Positions 1-6,191 of a stretch of DNA of 6,210 bases are shown one piece after another. A program made the translations under genes and the position numbers. How positions within the stretch are numbered: the stretch's first letter is position 1; each line of letters begins with the position of its first letter. The notes under the pieces were generated by a model. It did no database searches and was not told the DNA's origin. It worked only from the letters and a program-made list of their open reading frames with translations. This DNA is from Clostridiales bacterium UBA4696 (GTDB lineage: Bacteria; Bacillota; Clostridia; Oscillospirales; Oscillospiraceae). The DNA lies in assembly GCA_002404795.1 (NCBI GenBank), contig DHKK01000045.1:1-6210 (forward strand), given 5' to 3'.

Positions 1-112
1 GCTCCCCTTCCAGGGGAGCTGTCTGCGAAGCAGACTGAGAGGTCGTCACAAATTTGCAGCAACCTCTCCGTCTCGGCTTCGCCGAGCCACCTCCCCTGAA
101 AGGGGAGGTTTT
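1..112. repeat. Palindromic intergenic repeat (MITE-like chain of hairpins)
   Basis: Four tight stem-loops lie in a row. They are GCTCCCCT/AGGGGAGC (1-8 with 12-19), GTCTGC/GCAGAC (21-26 with 30-35), CTCGGC/GCCGAG (72-77 with 81-86) and ACCTCCCCT/AGGGGAGGT (89-97 with 101-109). A longer stem GAGAGGT/ACCTCTC (37-43 with 62-68) encloses the perfect palindrome CAAATTTG (49-56). The left half (1-43) and the reverse complement of the right half (62-108) align with few differences, so the element is also one large imperfect inverted repeat. Changes on one side of a small stem are matched on the other, which suggests selection for RNA or DNA folding. The last stem is followed by TTTT (109-112), so it could act as a weak intrinsic terminator for a forward-strand gene left of the window. 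From memory, similar hairpin repeats are dispersed in Oscillospiraceae genomes. No transposase is present. The left boundary may lie outside the window. Confidence 0.8.
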
Positions 113-118
113 GGTACA

Positions 119-3100
119 CTACCTGCAGATCCGGTCCAGCCTTGCGAGGTCTTCTTCGAGGTAGGTCGAGGCGGGGAGGGAGAAGTCGAAGGTCATGCAG
201 TCGCCTTTGTCGGGCAGGCGGGGCTGGAGCAGGGCTTCGCCCAGGCGGCGGATGGTGAGCGCGGCGGAGAAGCTGCGCTGGTGCTCCCGCTCGAGCGCAC
301 GCAGGATCTGCATGGCGTTCTCCAGCGCCGTTTTGGACAGGTTCCGGATGCTCTTCTCCGTCACGTCGAAGAAATAGCTGGGGTAGACATACGGCAGGAT
401 CATATTGACCGACGGGAGCATCCGCTCCTTCTGCCGCCGGCCGGCGACGCTGTCGCCGCCGATGAAGGGATAGAGCAGGCTCTCGGTCACCCAGTAGTGG
501 AGGTTCGGGATGAAATACTCGCACTCGGCCCGCCGCCCCTGCACGCGCATCAGATCGCGGCCGTAGCCAGACATGACGGCGACAAGAATGCGGTCGACGG
601 CGATTTGCTCCTGCCGGAACACGCGGTCGAGCTTTTCGATCCGGTAGCCCTTGTGCAGCAGATCGTCCACGAGGATGATCGGCCGGTGGAACGAGCGGAG
701 CGCGCGCACCTGGCTCGGCAGCGGCGAATAATCGGGGTATTCCTCGATCGTGAAGCTGCGCACGTCGGGCGCGTAGCACTTTTCGACGTGCAGCGTCTTC
801 GTGACCGTGTTCGGCACGATGGCATCGGCGAAGATCTTGCCGTAGGGCACGCACATATAGGGCCCCAGCCGCCGCACGCCGGGCGGCACGTCCTGCACGC
901 CGTTCATCTGCTCGATGCGCTGGGCGATGGCCTGGTTGAGCATCTCGGTATCGAAGCACAGCAGAAGCTTTCCGGGGAACATGGCGCCGAGCGCCATGCG
1001 CAGCCGGGGCCTCGTTTCGCGGACGGCCTGCTGCACGGCAGGTGCGTTTTTATGCGGGGGCTTGATGCAGAGCATGGCGTCCTGCAGGAGCATGACGGGG
1101 TTGCGCATGTCGACGCAGAAGATCTCCGTGTCCGCCTCCACGGCGGCAAAGCCCAGCTGCCGCAGCGCATCTCGCAGCGCGGGCGCGTTTTCCGGGCAGC
1201 GGCAGAGCGCGTAGGTGCTGCCCTGCTCGAGGCTCCTTGCCAGCAGCTCATTGAGGAGCATCCGCAGCCGCTCGGCCGCGTCGTCCATATCCGGGACCCA
1301 CCAGCCGTCGACGAGCAGGATCTGCCCCGAGGCATGCTGCCGGACATAGCTGCACGCCTCGAGCGACCCCAGCGCCGCATACAGATCGTCCAGCAGGATC
1401 GGGTGCCCGGCCGCCCAGCCAAGCAGCCGCGCCGGCCGGGCCAGCAGCATGGCCGCCCGGGCGTCCTTTTTGCCCTGCATGCAGGCGCGGGCGGCTTCCG
1501 GCAGGGCCTCGTCGCCGTCCGAAGCGGTCCTGAAATACAGCTCCTCGCGCCGCAGCACATTTTTGAGCTCCGGTGAGCGGACGTACAGGCCGCATTCGTA
1601 GATATACGTCTGCACGACGGGCGCGACGAGCATGGAGATATCGAGGTTCTGGTCGACCGAGGCGCGGATACGCGTGGAGCTGACCGTCTCATAAAACGGC
1701 GGCAGGGCCAGCAGCAGCAGCTTCCCGCGGATGGCGGCGGAGAGCGCCGCATGGTCGGCGCTGCCGTCGCGGCAGAAGATGATGTGGTTATAGTCCGCCG
1801 CCGTGCCGGGCTCGTGGCTCTTGTAGGCCGAGGCGTTGGCGATCACGTCGCTGCCCGCGACGAGATAGAGTTCCCTGCCCGCAAACAGCGACTGCAGCCG
1901 GGAAAGATCGTCCGGCATGGCGATGTTGACCGGGATATCATCCGGGAACAGATACGTATCCCACTGGTCGGCCACGGAGATGGAGACGATCCTGCGCCGC
2001 AGGAGCTTCGGGAGCGTCTTTTTGCTCCACGAGAACTCGTCGACGGCCAGATAGACCTCGAAGCCGCGGGCGCGGATCTCCTGCACGATCTGCTTGTGGC
2101 CGACGGAGAAGGGGTCGAAGGTGCCGGGGAAGAACGCGGCGGGCTTTTCTGGCAAAAAGCGGAAGGCTCCCTCCTGCAGCTCCTGCCGGACGGTGTAACG
2201 GTAGAGATGGTTCAGCATAGCCGCGCAGTTGAAGAACGTGAGCTGTCCCGCGCGCGGCTCGGACAGGAGCGTCAGCAGCTTTTTGTGCAGGCGCACGAAG
2301 ATGGTGTGCTTTCTTGCCATCGGCAGCTGGCTGCGGCCGAAAATATCCCGGCAGAGGACGGCCAGCGCCGTCTGGTGGATGGTCTCGTCATAGTGGGCGA
2401 TGCCGGTGAGGATGAGACCGAGGATGCGGTCCTCCACGTCCGTCTGTGCCTCCGGCAGCACGTTCAGCGCCTCGCCCAGCGTAAACAGCGCCACGCGCGC
2501 CGGCCGGATGGACGCCCCGCACGCCAGCGCGCCGATGCTCTCGACCGACTCGTGCAGCTCCTTTTCCGGCAGCTGGCACAGAAGTCTTCCGAGATACGGC
2601 GGGATGAAGCGCGAGATCTGCTCCTGCCCGGACTCGAGCTCGCGGGTCAGGTCGATGACGATCTCGTTGATCTGGTCAACGAGCAGCTGCGGCGCAATGG
2701 CAAGCAGGGCGTTGCCCGCCGCCTCGCGCACGGGCAGATGCTCGCTGACGCACAGAAGGTTGGAAAAATGCAGCGCGGTATGGAACGCCGCGTCCGGATG
2801 GCTGCGCACGTACTGGGTCAGGATGTTGATCTGCGTCAGCTTGACGGTCCAGTGGACAGCGTTTTTGAGATTGCTCAGGTGGATGCGGGAGATCGTCTGC
2901 GCGTCCGGCTCCGGCTGCGCCTCGCCGAGCAGGCGCGCGCGCAGCCAGTCGTGGGCCAGATGGTCCTCCCACTGCGGGCGGTAGCTCCGCATGGCCTCCC
3001 GGATCTGCGCCTGCAGCGCGGGGTATGCGTGCGCCAGCCGCAAAAGCTCATGCAGCACGATGATATCGAGCTCTGGGTTGCCTGTGCCGGGCATGGCCGC

Positions 3101-4705
3101 GAGCTGCCGCACGAGCTCCGGCAGCTCCTCCTGCGGCAGATACCCGCACGGCACATGGCACAGCGCGTCGACCAGCACGAACCGGTCCTCCGCCCCGGCC
3201 TGCGCCAGCGCCGCGAGCAGCGGCCGGACGAGCGGCCCGGCCTCCTTTTCGTCACAGGCGGCAAAGAGGCTCTGGCAGATGGTCTTGAGCGAGTTGGAGA
3301 TGCGCAGCGCGTGCTTGCTGGAGATCTTATAATCCGGATGCAGGCAGAGCCCGATATATTCTGCCCAGAGCTCCCCCGATTCCGCCAGCAGCGACATGAC
3401 CGCCGGGGGCATCTGCCCGTCCCTGGCCGACAGCGGCCGCTCCTTGCGGTAGCGCGGGCCGGCGTTCGCCAGGATCTTGCCCATGATCCTGCCCGCGATG
3501 CGGCGCACGTCGCCGTCCGGGTGCATGAGCAGCTCGTAGAGCAGCACCAGCGTCTTGCGCTTGTTGGCCCTTGTCATATAGGTGCTGTACTCCTCCAGCA
3601 GCCGCAGATACATGCGGATGCGCTGGAGATTTTTTTCGCCCTTGGCCTGCTCGAGCAGCTGCTCGAGCGTCTGGTCGGTCGAGAGCGTGTGCATGAGGCG
3701 GATGGAACCGTCCAGCGTCAGGTCGCGCAGGGCGCGCAGCGCCTGCGGCGCGTCCATGAGCGAGGGATCCTTCGTCTCGTGCGGCAGAAGCTCACTGTCC
3801 TCCAGCCGCGGGCTGACGCCGCGGCTCAGGAGCAGGTTTTCAAAGTCGGTCAGCTTGTGGTAGACGTTGCGGTAGCGGAGCGTCTTTTCCTGCGTCATGT
3901 CGGCCAGCTTGCAGAAGATCATCTCGTAGGCCTCGGCGAGCGTATGGATGCACATGACCTCTTTTTCGCCCGGCTGCCGCGTGCCGCGCACGCGGAAGTC
4001 CGCGTAGATGAGCAGCAGCGACTCGATGGGCAGATTTTCAAATTCCAGATCCCAGGTCGAGTGGTTGGCGGAGATATAGCCGATCTCCTCCATCCGGTTC
4101 CGGCTGAACCACTGCCAGGTATAATAATAGTGCAGATAGGCGATGCGCCCGAGGTCCTCACCGCGGCAGCCGAACTTGCCGATGTCGTGCCCCAGCGCCG
4201 CCGCACGCACGAGCGGCAGGTCGACCGGGAAGCCCGCCCGCTTCGCCAGAATCGCTGTATGCAGGGCGACATTGTGCACGCCGATGGTGTGCGAGGCGGG
4301 GTCAAAGGGCGTCGCCTCCATCCCCAGGCGCATGACGGCCAGCAGATGGTCCCGCCGCACGGCCTCGGCAAACAGGCGGTACTGCCCCTCCACGCGGCTG
4401 CCGGAGATGGAATCCTCCGGCAGGGGCAGCAGATCGAGGCAGGGGTCAAAGCTGTCCGCCGGGTTCTGCAGCGCGGACTCGAGCGCGGCAAGATAGCCTT
4501 CTTCGTCCGCCGTCAGCGCCGGGATCTCCGGCAGGCCGTCGGGGAACATCCGGCCGCAGAGCTTCTGGTAGAGCGAAGATAAAAAGACCTGCGTGGGCGG
4601 CGCCGGCGCTTCAAATTCCGGCGCGCAGAGCGCCAGCACCGCGGCGCACAGATCCCGCCGGTGCGGGTCAAGAGCGGAAAGCAGAACACGGATCTCGTTC
4701 GACAT
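119..4705 (-). CDS. Giant multidomain protein: HD phosphohydrolase-like, HEAT-like, NadD/CoaD-type nucleotidyltransferase, GNAT-like, phosphoribosyltransferase-like
   Basis: This 1528-residue protein starts at ATG (4705), with AGAGGA 7 nt upstream, and stops at TAG (119-121). Residues 1-139 are helical and unassigned. Residues about 140-245 are an HD domain with H144, H173-D174 (GHDIGK), H215 and D236 as likely metal ligands; the H215-D236 stretch resembles YqeK, a dinucleoside polyphosphate hydrolase. Residues about 330-850 are HEAT-like amphipathic helices (for example HPDGDVRRIAGRIMGKIL near 396-412). Residues about 855-1040 are a nucleotidyltransferase with GTFDPFSVGH (861-870), VAGSD (949-953) and SSTRIR (1009-1014). 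Residues about 1045-1202 resemble GNAT (ILLVDGWWV, then an ALRQLGF-type ending). Residues about 1205-1425 resemble a type I phosphoribosyltransferase, with ILVDDLLHKGYR (1344-1355). I see no signal peptide or membrane segment, so it is probably cytosolic. The gene is alone on its strand here, with its own promoter. The catalytic-looking HD and nucleotidyltransferase motifs suggest an active enzyme of nucleotide or NAD-type metabolism; substrate unknown. The open frame is certain, the first and third modules are well supported, and the GNAT and phosphoribosyltransferase calls are weaker. Confidence 0.93.
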   Translation of the reverse strand: MSNEIRVLLSALDPHRRDLCAAVLALCAPEFEAPAPPTQVFLSSLYQKLCGRMFPDGLPEIPALTADEEGYLAALESALQNPADSFDPCLDLLPLPEDSISGSRVEGQYRLFAEAVRRDHLLAVMRLGMEATPFDPASHTIGVHNVALHTAILAKRAGFPVDLPLVRAAALGHDIGKFGCRGEDLGRIAYLHYYYTWQWFSRNRMEEIGYISANHSTWDLEFENLPIESLLLIYADFRVRGTRQPGEKEVMCIHTLAEAYEMIFCKLADMTQEKTLRYRNVYHKLTDFENLLLSRGVSPRLEDSELLPHETKDPSLMDAPQALRALRDLTLDGSIRLMHTLSTDQTLEQLLEQAKGEKNLQRIRMYLRLLEEYSTYMTRANKRKTLVLLYELLMHPDGDVRRIAGRIMGKILANAGPRYRKERPLSARDGQMPPAVMSLLAESGELWAEYIGLCLHPDYKISSKHALRISNSLKTICQSLFAACDEKEAGPLVRPLLAALAQAGAEDRFVLVDALCHVPCGYLPQEELPELVRQLAAMPGTGNPELDIIVLHELLRLAHAYPALQAQIREAMRSYRPQWEDHLAHDWLRARLLGEAQPEPDAQTISRIHLSNLKNAVHWTVKLTQINILTQYVRSHPDAAFHTALHFSNLLCVSEHLPVREAAGNALLAIAPQLLVDQINEIVIDLTRELESGQEQISRFIPPYLGRLLCQLPEKELHESVESIGALACGASIRPARVALFTLGEALNVLPEAQTDVEDRILGLILTGIAHYDETIHQTALAVLCRDIFGRSQLPMARKHTIFVRLHKKLLTLLSEPRAGQLTFFNCAAMLNHLYRYTVRQELQEGAFRFLPEKPAAFFPGTFDPFSVGHKQIVQEIRARGFEVYLAVDEFSWSKKTLPKLLRRRIVSISVADQWDTYLFPDDIPVNIAMPDDLSRLQSLFAGRELYLVAGSDVIANASAYKSHEPGTAADYNHIIFCRDGSADHAALSAAIRGKLLLLALPPFYETVSSTRIRASVDQNLDISMLVAPVVQTYIYECGLYVRSPELKNVLRREELYFRTASDGDEALPEAARACMQGKKDARAAMLLARPARLLGWAAGHPILLDDLYAALGSLEACSYVRQHASGQILLVDGWWVPDMDDAAERLRMLLNELLARSLEQGSTYALCRCPENAPALRDALRQLGFAAVEADTEIFCVDMRNPVMLLQDAMLCIKPPHKNAPAVQQAVRETRPRLRMALGAMFPGKLLLCFDTEMLNQAIAQRIEQMNGVQDVPPGVRRLGPYMCVPYGKIFADAIVPNTVTKTLHVEKCYAPDVRSFTIEEYPDYSPLPSQVRALRSFHRPIILVDDLLHKGYRIEKLDRVFRQEQIAVDRILVAVMSGYGRDLMRVQGRRAECEYFIPNLHYWVTESLLYPFIGGDSVAGRRQKERMLPSVNMILPYVYPSYFFDVTEKSIRNLSKTALENAMQILRALEREHQRSFSAALTIRRLGEALLQPRLPDKGDCMTFDFSLPASTYLEEDLARLDRICR

Positions 4706-4712
4706 GGCAATA

Positions 4713-4718
4713 TCCTCT
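4713..4718 (-). promoter_or_regulatory. Ribosome binding site of the large reverse-strand gene
   Basis: On the reverse strand AGAGGA lies 7 nt before the ATG at 4705. It is a moderate Shine-Dalgarno match at good spacing and supports that start. The first codons fit as well, since the protein opens with a helical segment and no earlier in-frame start has such a site. Confidence 0.7.
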
Positions 4719-4751
4719 GTAATCCAATCAGATCGATCGTTGTTACCTCAG

Positions 4752-4780
4752 ATTTTACGCGCTTCGGAAGAAAAAGTAAA
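4752..4780 (-). promoter_or_regulatory. Sigma-A type promoter of the large reverse-strand gene
   Basis: Read on the reverse strand, TTTACT (4775-4780, 4 of 6 matches to the -35 consensus) is followed after exactly 17 bp by TAAAAT (4752-4757, 5 of 6 matches to the -10 consensus). Transcription would start near 4745, giving a leader of about 40 nt. The site lies in AT-rich DNA beside GC-rich genes. No strong operator overlaps it. Promoter activity is inferred. Confidence 0.6.
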
Positions 4781-4845
4781 GTTTTTTTCAATCTGCACAA
4801 ATCCGGGTGCGGGTACGCATGAGTATGCATCGTTTTTGACGTAAA

Positions 4846-4859
4846 TGAATATTTATAAA
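4846..4859 (+). promoter_or_regulatory. Candidate ArgR operator (ARG box) upstream of argG
   Basis: TGAATATTTATAAA matches the ARG-box core TGAAT-WWWW-ATTCA at 12 of 14 positions, with a perfect left half-site and a weaker right one. It sits 8 bp upstream of the argG -35 element, where ArgR/AhrC-type regulators commonly bind arginine genes. It overlaps a perfect 10-bp palindrome ATTTATAAAT (4851-4860), and GAATA (4847-4851) is mirrored by TATTC (4863-4867). AT-rich DNA yields such matches by chance, so this is only a candidate. Confidence 0.4.
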
Positions 4860-4867
4860 TTTTATTC

Positions 4868-4896
4868 TTGACTTTTCTGCATAAAGTGTGTATATT
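4868..4896 (+). promoter_or_regulatory. Sigma-A type promoter of argG
   Basis: TTGACT (4868-4873, 5 of 6 consensus bases) and TATATT (4891-4896, 5 of 6) are separated by the ideal 17 bp. Transcription should start near 4902-4904, leaving a leader of about 48 nt before the argG ATG. This leader is too short for a T-box or a typical attenuator, so control, if any, should act at the promoter. The site also rules out an in-frame GTG at 4888 as the argG start, because that codon lies inside the promoter. Confidence 0.85.
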
Positions 4897-4908
4897 ACGT
4901 GCATAAAG
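4878..4908 (+). repeat. 9-bp direct repeat flanking the argG -10 element
   Basis: TGCATAAAG occurs at 4878-4886 and again at 4900-4908, 22 bp apart from start to start, or about two helical turns, with the -10 hexamer between them. Both copies resemble the left part of an ARG box (TGAATAAAA) with one central change. A repressor bound to both on one face of the helix would block open-complex formation. This function is inferred from position only. Confidence 0.5.
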
Positions 4909-4937
4909 AAAAACGCCCACACAGACAAGTGCTTTAC

Positions 4938-4942
4938 GGAGG
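4938..4942 (+). promoter_or_regulatory. Ribosome binding site of argG
   Basis: GGAGG ends 8 nt before the ATG at 4951, a strong Shine-Dalgarno site at optimal spacing. It fixes the argG start at 4951 rather than at the in-frame GTG at 4888. The residues encoded between those two positions do not resemble the ArgG N terminus. Confidence 0.9.
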
Positions 4943-4950
4943 TTACAATC

Positions 4951-6171
4951 ATGGATAAGAGCAAGATCAAGAAAATCGTTCTGGCCTACTCGGGCGGTCT
5001 CGATACGTCCATCATCATTCCCTGGCTGAAGGAAAATTACAACGATCCGGAGATCATCGCCGTCGCGGCCGACGTCGGCCAGGGCGACGAGCTCGACGGT
5101 CTGGAGGAAAAGGCCATCAAGACCGGCGCGAGCAAGCTCATCATCGCCGACCTCACCGACGAGATGTGCGACGAGATCATCGTCCCGTCCGTCATGATGG
5201 ACGCCAAGTATGAGAAGTACCTGCTCGGCACCGCCTTTGCGCGGCCCGTCATCGGCAAGAAGCTCGCCGAGATCGCGCTGGCCGAAGGCGCCGACGCCAT
5301 CGCCCACGGCGCGACCGGCAAGGGCAACGACCAGGTCCGGTTCGAGCTGGCCATCAAGCGCTTCGCGCCCGACATGCCCATCATCGCCCCGTGGAGAGAG
5401 TGGGACATCAAGTCGCGTGACGAAGAGATCGACTACGCCGAGGCGCACAACGTGCCGCTGAAGATCTCCCGCGAGACCAACTATTCCAAGGACAAGAACC
5501 TCTGGCACCTGAGTCATGAGGGTCTCGACCTCGAAGACCCGGCCAACGAGCCCGATCTCGATAAGGCCCTGTTCCTCGAGATGGGCGTCTCCCCCTATCA
5601 GGCGCCCGATACGCCCACGACAGTCTCCGTCAGCTTTGAGGCGGGCGTCCCCGTGGCGGTCGACGGCGAGAAGATGAAGGTCTCCGACATCATCCGCAAG
5701 CTCAACAAGCTCGGCGGCGAAAACGGCGTCGGCATCCTCGATATCGTGGAAAACCGGCTCATCGGCATGAAGGACCACGGCATCTATGAGACCCCGGGCG
5801 GCACGATCCTCTACTTTGCGCACGAGCAGCTCGAAATGCTGACGCTCGACAAAGAGACGCTGCACATGAAGGAAAAGCTGGCCGTCGACTACGCCGACCT
5901 CATCTACAACGGCAAGTGGTACTCCCCGCTGCAGGAGGCGCTGACCGCCTTCGCCAAGAAGTCCAACGAGTACTGCACCGGCACCGTCAACATCAAGCTC
6001 TACAAGGGCAACATGATCAACGCCGGCATCACCTCGCCGTACTCCCTGTACTCCGAGAACCTCGTCACCTTCGGCGAGAGCGATTTCAACCAGGCCGAAG
6101 CCGCCGGCTTCATCAACATCTGGGGCCTGCCCACCAAAGTCCAGGCCCTGCGGGAACAGGGAAAGCTGTAA
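4951..6171 (+). CDS. argG: Argininosuccinate synthase
   Basis: This is a complete 406-residue ArgG, the usual bacterial length. The enzyme joins citrulline and aspartate using ATP to give argininosuccinate, AMP and pyrophosphate, the penultimate step of arginine synthesis, in the cytosol. The N-terminal ATP-pyrophosphatase loop is AYSGGLDTS (residues 12-20). The second family signature, GATGKGNDQVRFE, is at 120-132 and belongs to the citrulline/aspartate and ATP site. NLWHLSHEG (183-191) and IYETPGG (278-284) are further conserved blocks, and the C-terminal oligomerisation region carries YSLYSENLVTFGES (364-377). Translation starts at ATG 4951 because of the GGAGG site and because the earlier in-frame GTG lies inside the promoter. 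The gene has its own promoter and a candidate ArgR site. argH, often the next gene, is not within the 39 bp that remain; a hairpin follows instead. No frameshift or missing catalytic motif is seen. Confidence 0.98.
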   Translation: MDKSKIKKIVLAYSGGLDTSIIIPWLKENYNDPEIIAVAADVGQGDELDGLEEKAIKTGASKLIIADLTDEMCDEIIVPSVMMDAKYEKYLLGTAFARPVIGKKLAEIALAEGADAIAHGATGKGNDQVRFELAIKRFAPDMPIIAPWREWDIKSRDEEIDYAEAHNVPLKISRETNYSKDKNLWHLSHEGLDLEDPANEPDLDKALFLEMGVSPYQAPDTPTTVSVSFEAGVPVAVDGEKMKVSDIIRKLNKLGGENGVGILDIVENRLIGMKDHGIYETPGGTILYFAHEQLEMLTLDKETLHMKEKLAVDYADLIYNGKWYSPLQEALTAFAKKSNEYCTGTVNIKLYKGNMINAGITSPYSLYSENLVTFGESDFNQAEAAGFINIWGLPTKVQALREQGKL

Positions 6172-6191
6172 GCAGCCACCCGAACCCCTGC

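Noticed and set aside
1..112. CRISPR array or tRNA gene in the hairpin-rich left edge
   Set aside because: The repeated stems are inverted and adjacent, not direct repeats with uniform spacers, and no cloverleaf or CCA end can be drawn.
281..1576. A 431-codon forward open frame opposite the 3' part of the giant gene
   Set aside because: It is in the same antisense-aligned frame as the previous one, closed by the antisense of a TCA codon at 1574-1576, with low-complexity translation and no fitting start signals.
1751..4582. A 943-codon forward open frame opposite the giant gene
   Set aside because: It is exactly codon-aligned antisense to the real gene, where stops arise only from TTA, CTA or TCA codons. 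These are almost unused in this GC-rich gene: the frame ends at 4580-4582 on the TTA of Leu42. Its translation is rich in R, Q, V, H and D with no recognisable motif.
4888..4950. An in-frame GTG start for argG 21 codons upstream
   Set aside because: It lies inside the promoter, before the expected transcription start, and has no ribosome binding site; ATG 4951 has GGAGG at 8 nt.
4903..4950. T-box, riboswitch or leader peptide in front of argG
   Set aside because: The leader is only about 48 nt, has no stable stem or T-box core sequence, and contains no short open frame with its own ribosome binding site.
4513..5865. A 450-codon reverse open frame running from within argG across the divergent promoters
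   Set aside because: It is antisense to argG, crosses the whole intergenic spacer and runs into the giant gene out of frame. argG is unambiguous by its motifs.
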